Positions 5,844-6,965 of a stretch of DNA of 6,965 nucleotides are shown piece by piece (the first letter of the stretch is position 1; every line of letters starts with the position of its first letter). Source of the stretch: an uncultured Flavobacteriales bacterium (GTDB lineage Bacteria > Bacteroidota > Bacteroidia > Flavobacteriales_D > Crocinitomicaceae); NCBI GenBank assembly GCA_903879765.1, contig CAIRMS010000230.1, positions 1-6,965 of the forward strand, written 5' to 3'. The notes under the pieces were generated by a model. It saw only the letters and a program-made list of their open reading frames with translations, was not told the DNA's origin and did no database searches. The position numbers and the translations under genes are program-made.

Positions 5844-6818
5844 ATGCAGAAGGTTGAGGACATCATGGCGCCAATTCAGTCCGAATTGACAGCATTTGAA
5901 GCTTATTTTAAAGAGTCGATGAAATCTGATGTGGCTTTGCTGGACAAAGTCACACAGTATGTTGTGAAGCGAAAAGGCAAGCAAATGCGTCCAATGTTCG
6001 TTTTCCTAACGGCGAAAATGCTGGGAGAAATCAATCAAGTGACCTACGATGCAACGACTCTTGTCGAATTATTGCATACAGCCACACTCGTACACGATGA
6101 TGTCGTAGATGACGCCAACGAACGAAGAGGTTTCTTTTCTGTCAATGCCCTTTGGAAAAATAAAATCGCAGTACTCGTTGGTGATTACATGCTTTCACGG
6201 ATCCTTTTGCTTTCCATAGAAAAGGAAAATCTTGAATTACTTGAAGTAGTCGCACGAGCTGTTCGTGAAATGAGCGAAGGCGAATTGCTGCAAATTGAAA
6301 AGGCACGCGATTTGAATATTGACGAAGAAACGTATTTTGAAGTCATACGCAAAAAAACAGCATCCCTCATCTCAACTTGTTGCGAGGCAGGAGCAATCAG
6401 TGTCCATGCAACTGCTGATCAACGTGAGAAAATGCGGAAATTTGGAGAGCTTATTGGACTTGCTTTTCAAATTAAAGACGATATTTTTGATTATGGTACA
6501 GGTGAACACATTGGAAAACCAACTGGAATTGATATCCGGGAACAAAAAATGACCTTGCCTTTGATTTATGTCATGAATCATTCGACATCAGAAATCAAGA
6601 AAGAATTGATGTACATCATGAAAAATGAGTACGATGTCACAGCGAAAATCAAACGTGTCATTCACCTAGTAATCGAGTACGGTGGAATTCAGTTTGCGAC
6701 ACAAAAAATGGAAGCAATTGCCAAGGAAGCGCTTGAATTATTAGAATCCTTCCCCGACAATGATGCAAAAAATGCGTTAATTGGATTGGTACATTACACA
6801 ATGAATAGAGAAAAATGA
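5844..6818 (+). CDS. Long-chain polyprenyl diphosphate synthase (IspB-like, E-type)
   Basis: The 324-residue protein belongs to the trans-isoprenyl diphosphate synthase family, which adds isopentenyl diphosphate units to an allylic diphosphate. Visible landmarks are GKQMRP (45-50, Lys46 and Arg49, IPP binding), the first aspartate-rich motif DDVVD (85-89) followed by the ERRG segment, and the second motif DDIFD (212-216) within FQIKDDIFDYG. The residues four and five positions before the first motif are Thr81 and Ala80. Small residues there are typical of enzymes that allow long chains, so hexaprenyl or heptaprenyl diphosphate for menaquinone is the likely product; the exact length cannot be read. 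The length is normal. The ATG at 5844 gives MQKVEDIMAPIQSEL, matching the usual start of homologues a few residues before the PI-x-x-EL motif, but Met8 at 5865 is an alternative. The stop codon overlaps the ATG of the next gene, so the two are co-transcribed. Confidence 0.93.
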   Translation: MQKVEDIMAPIQSELTAFEAYFKESMKSDVALLDKVTQYVVKRKGKQMRPMFVFLTAKMLGEINQVTYDATTLVELLHTATLVHDDVVDDANERRGFFSVNALWKNKIAVLVGDYMLSRILLLSIEKENLELLEVVARAVREMSEGELLQIEKARDLNIDEETYFEVIRKKTASLISTCCEAGAISVHATADQREKMRKFGELIGLAFQIKDDIFDYGTGEHIGKPTGIDIREQKMTLPLIYVMNHSTSEIKKELMYIMKNEYDVTAKIKRVIHLVIEYGGIQFATQKMEAIAKEALELLESFPDNDAKNALIGLVHYTMNREK

Positions 6819-6965
6819 TGAAAAATATACTTTTAATAGCTTTATTGGCCCTGTTTACGTTAAATGCTTGTTCTGATTCGGCTTCGAATAAAGAAGCTGG
6901 TGAAGCAAAAGAAGAAGTTCTTTATCAAATCAAAGACGGAAAGTTTACAGAATGGTATCCTGGAA
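6818..6965 (+). CDS. Lipoprotein, N-terminal part (possible YwqK/MORN-like), partial
   Basis: The ATG at 6818 shares its A with the TGA stop of the polyprenyl synthase gene, and the frame is open to the window edge (49 codons), so the 3' end is missing. MKNILLIALLALFTLNAC is a lipoprotein signal peptide with lipobox LNAC and Cys18 as the expected lipidated residue. A Ser, Ala and Glu-rich linker follows (about 19-33), then VLYQIKDGKFTEWYPG. This last part resembles the beginning of lipoproteins with YwqK/MORN-type repeats, in which GKFTEWYPNG-like units recur, but only one such unit is visible, so that assignment is tentative. Membrane anchoring is well supported. The one-base overlap suggests translational coupling with the synthase; a functional link to isoprenoid synthesis is not implied. 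Confidence 0.8.
   Translation, partial: MKNILLIALLALFTLNACSDSASNKEAGEAKEEVLYQIKDGKFTEWYPG

Overview
The window looks like chromosomal DNA of a Bacteroidota bacterium, most probably order Flavobacteriales (a Crocinitomicaceae/Fluviicola-like relative is a guess from protein style). Three things support this. The CarB protein is short and stops where the allosteric domain would begin. Genes are preceded by the Bacteroidota -7 promoter box TAnnTTTG, with little Shine-Dalgarno signal. The first gene encodes a secreted protein of the kind that usually carries a type IX secretion sorting domain in this phylum.

Layout from left to right: (1) a minus-strand secreted protein gene whose 3' part lies outside the window (1-478); (2) a divergent intergenic region; (3) an alpha/beta-fold hydrolase gene (653-1429); (4) an intergenic stretch with a dyad and a TAAATTTG promoter box; (5) carB, the carbamoyl-phosphate synthase large subunit (1567-4383), without carA beside it; (6) a 158-base intergenic region with three tandem 15-bp palindromes abutting a TATATTTG promoter box; (7) an archaeal-type (ATPase_2-like) AAA ATPase gene (4542-5696); (8) a 147-base spacer holding a possible weak terminator and a minus-strand coding-like fragment; (9) a long-chain polyprenyl diphosphate synthase gene (5844-6818), probably for the menaquinone side chain; (10) the start of a lipoprotein gene (6818 onward) that overlaps the synthase stop codon by one base. 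No gap without a gene exceeds 300 bases.

The genes do not form one pathway. carB (pyrimidine and arginine precursor) and the polyprenyl synthase (isoprenoid/quinone) are housekeeping genes, each with its own promoter-like box. Only the synthase and the lipoprotein are tightly coupled. The ATPase is the accessory-looking gene of the window, and its operator-like repeat array is the most unusual structure. I saw no RNA genes, CRISPR array or insertion sequence.
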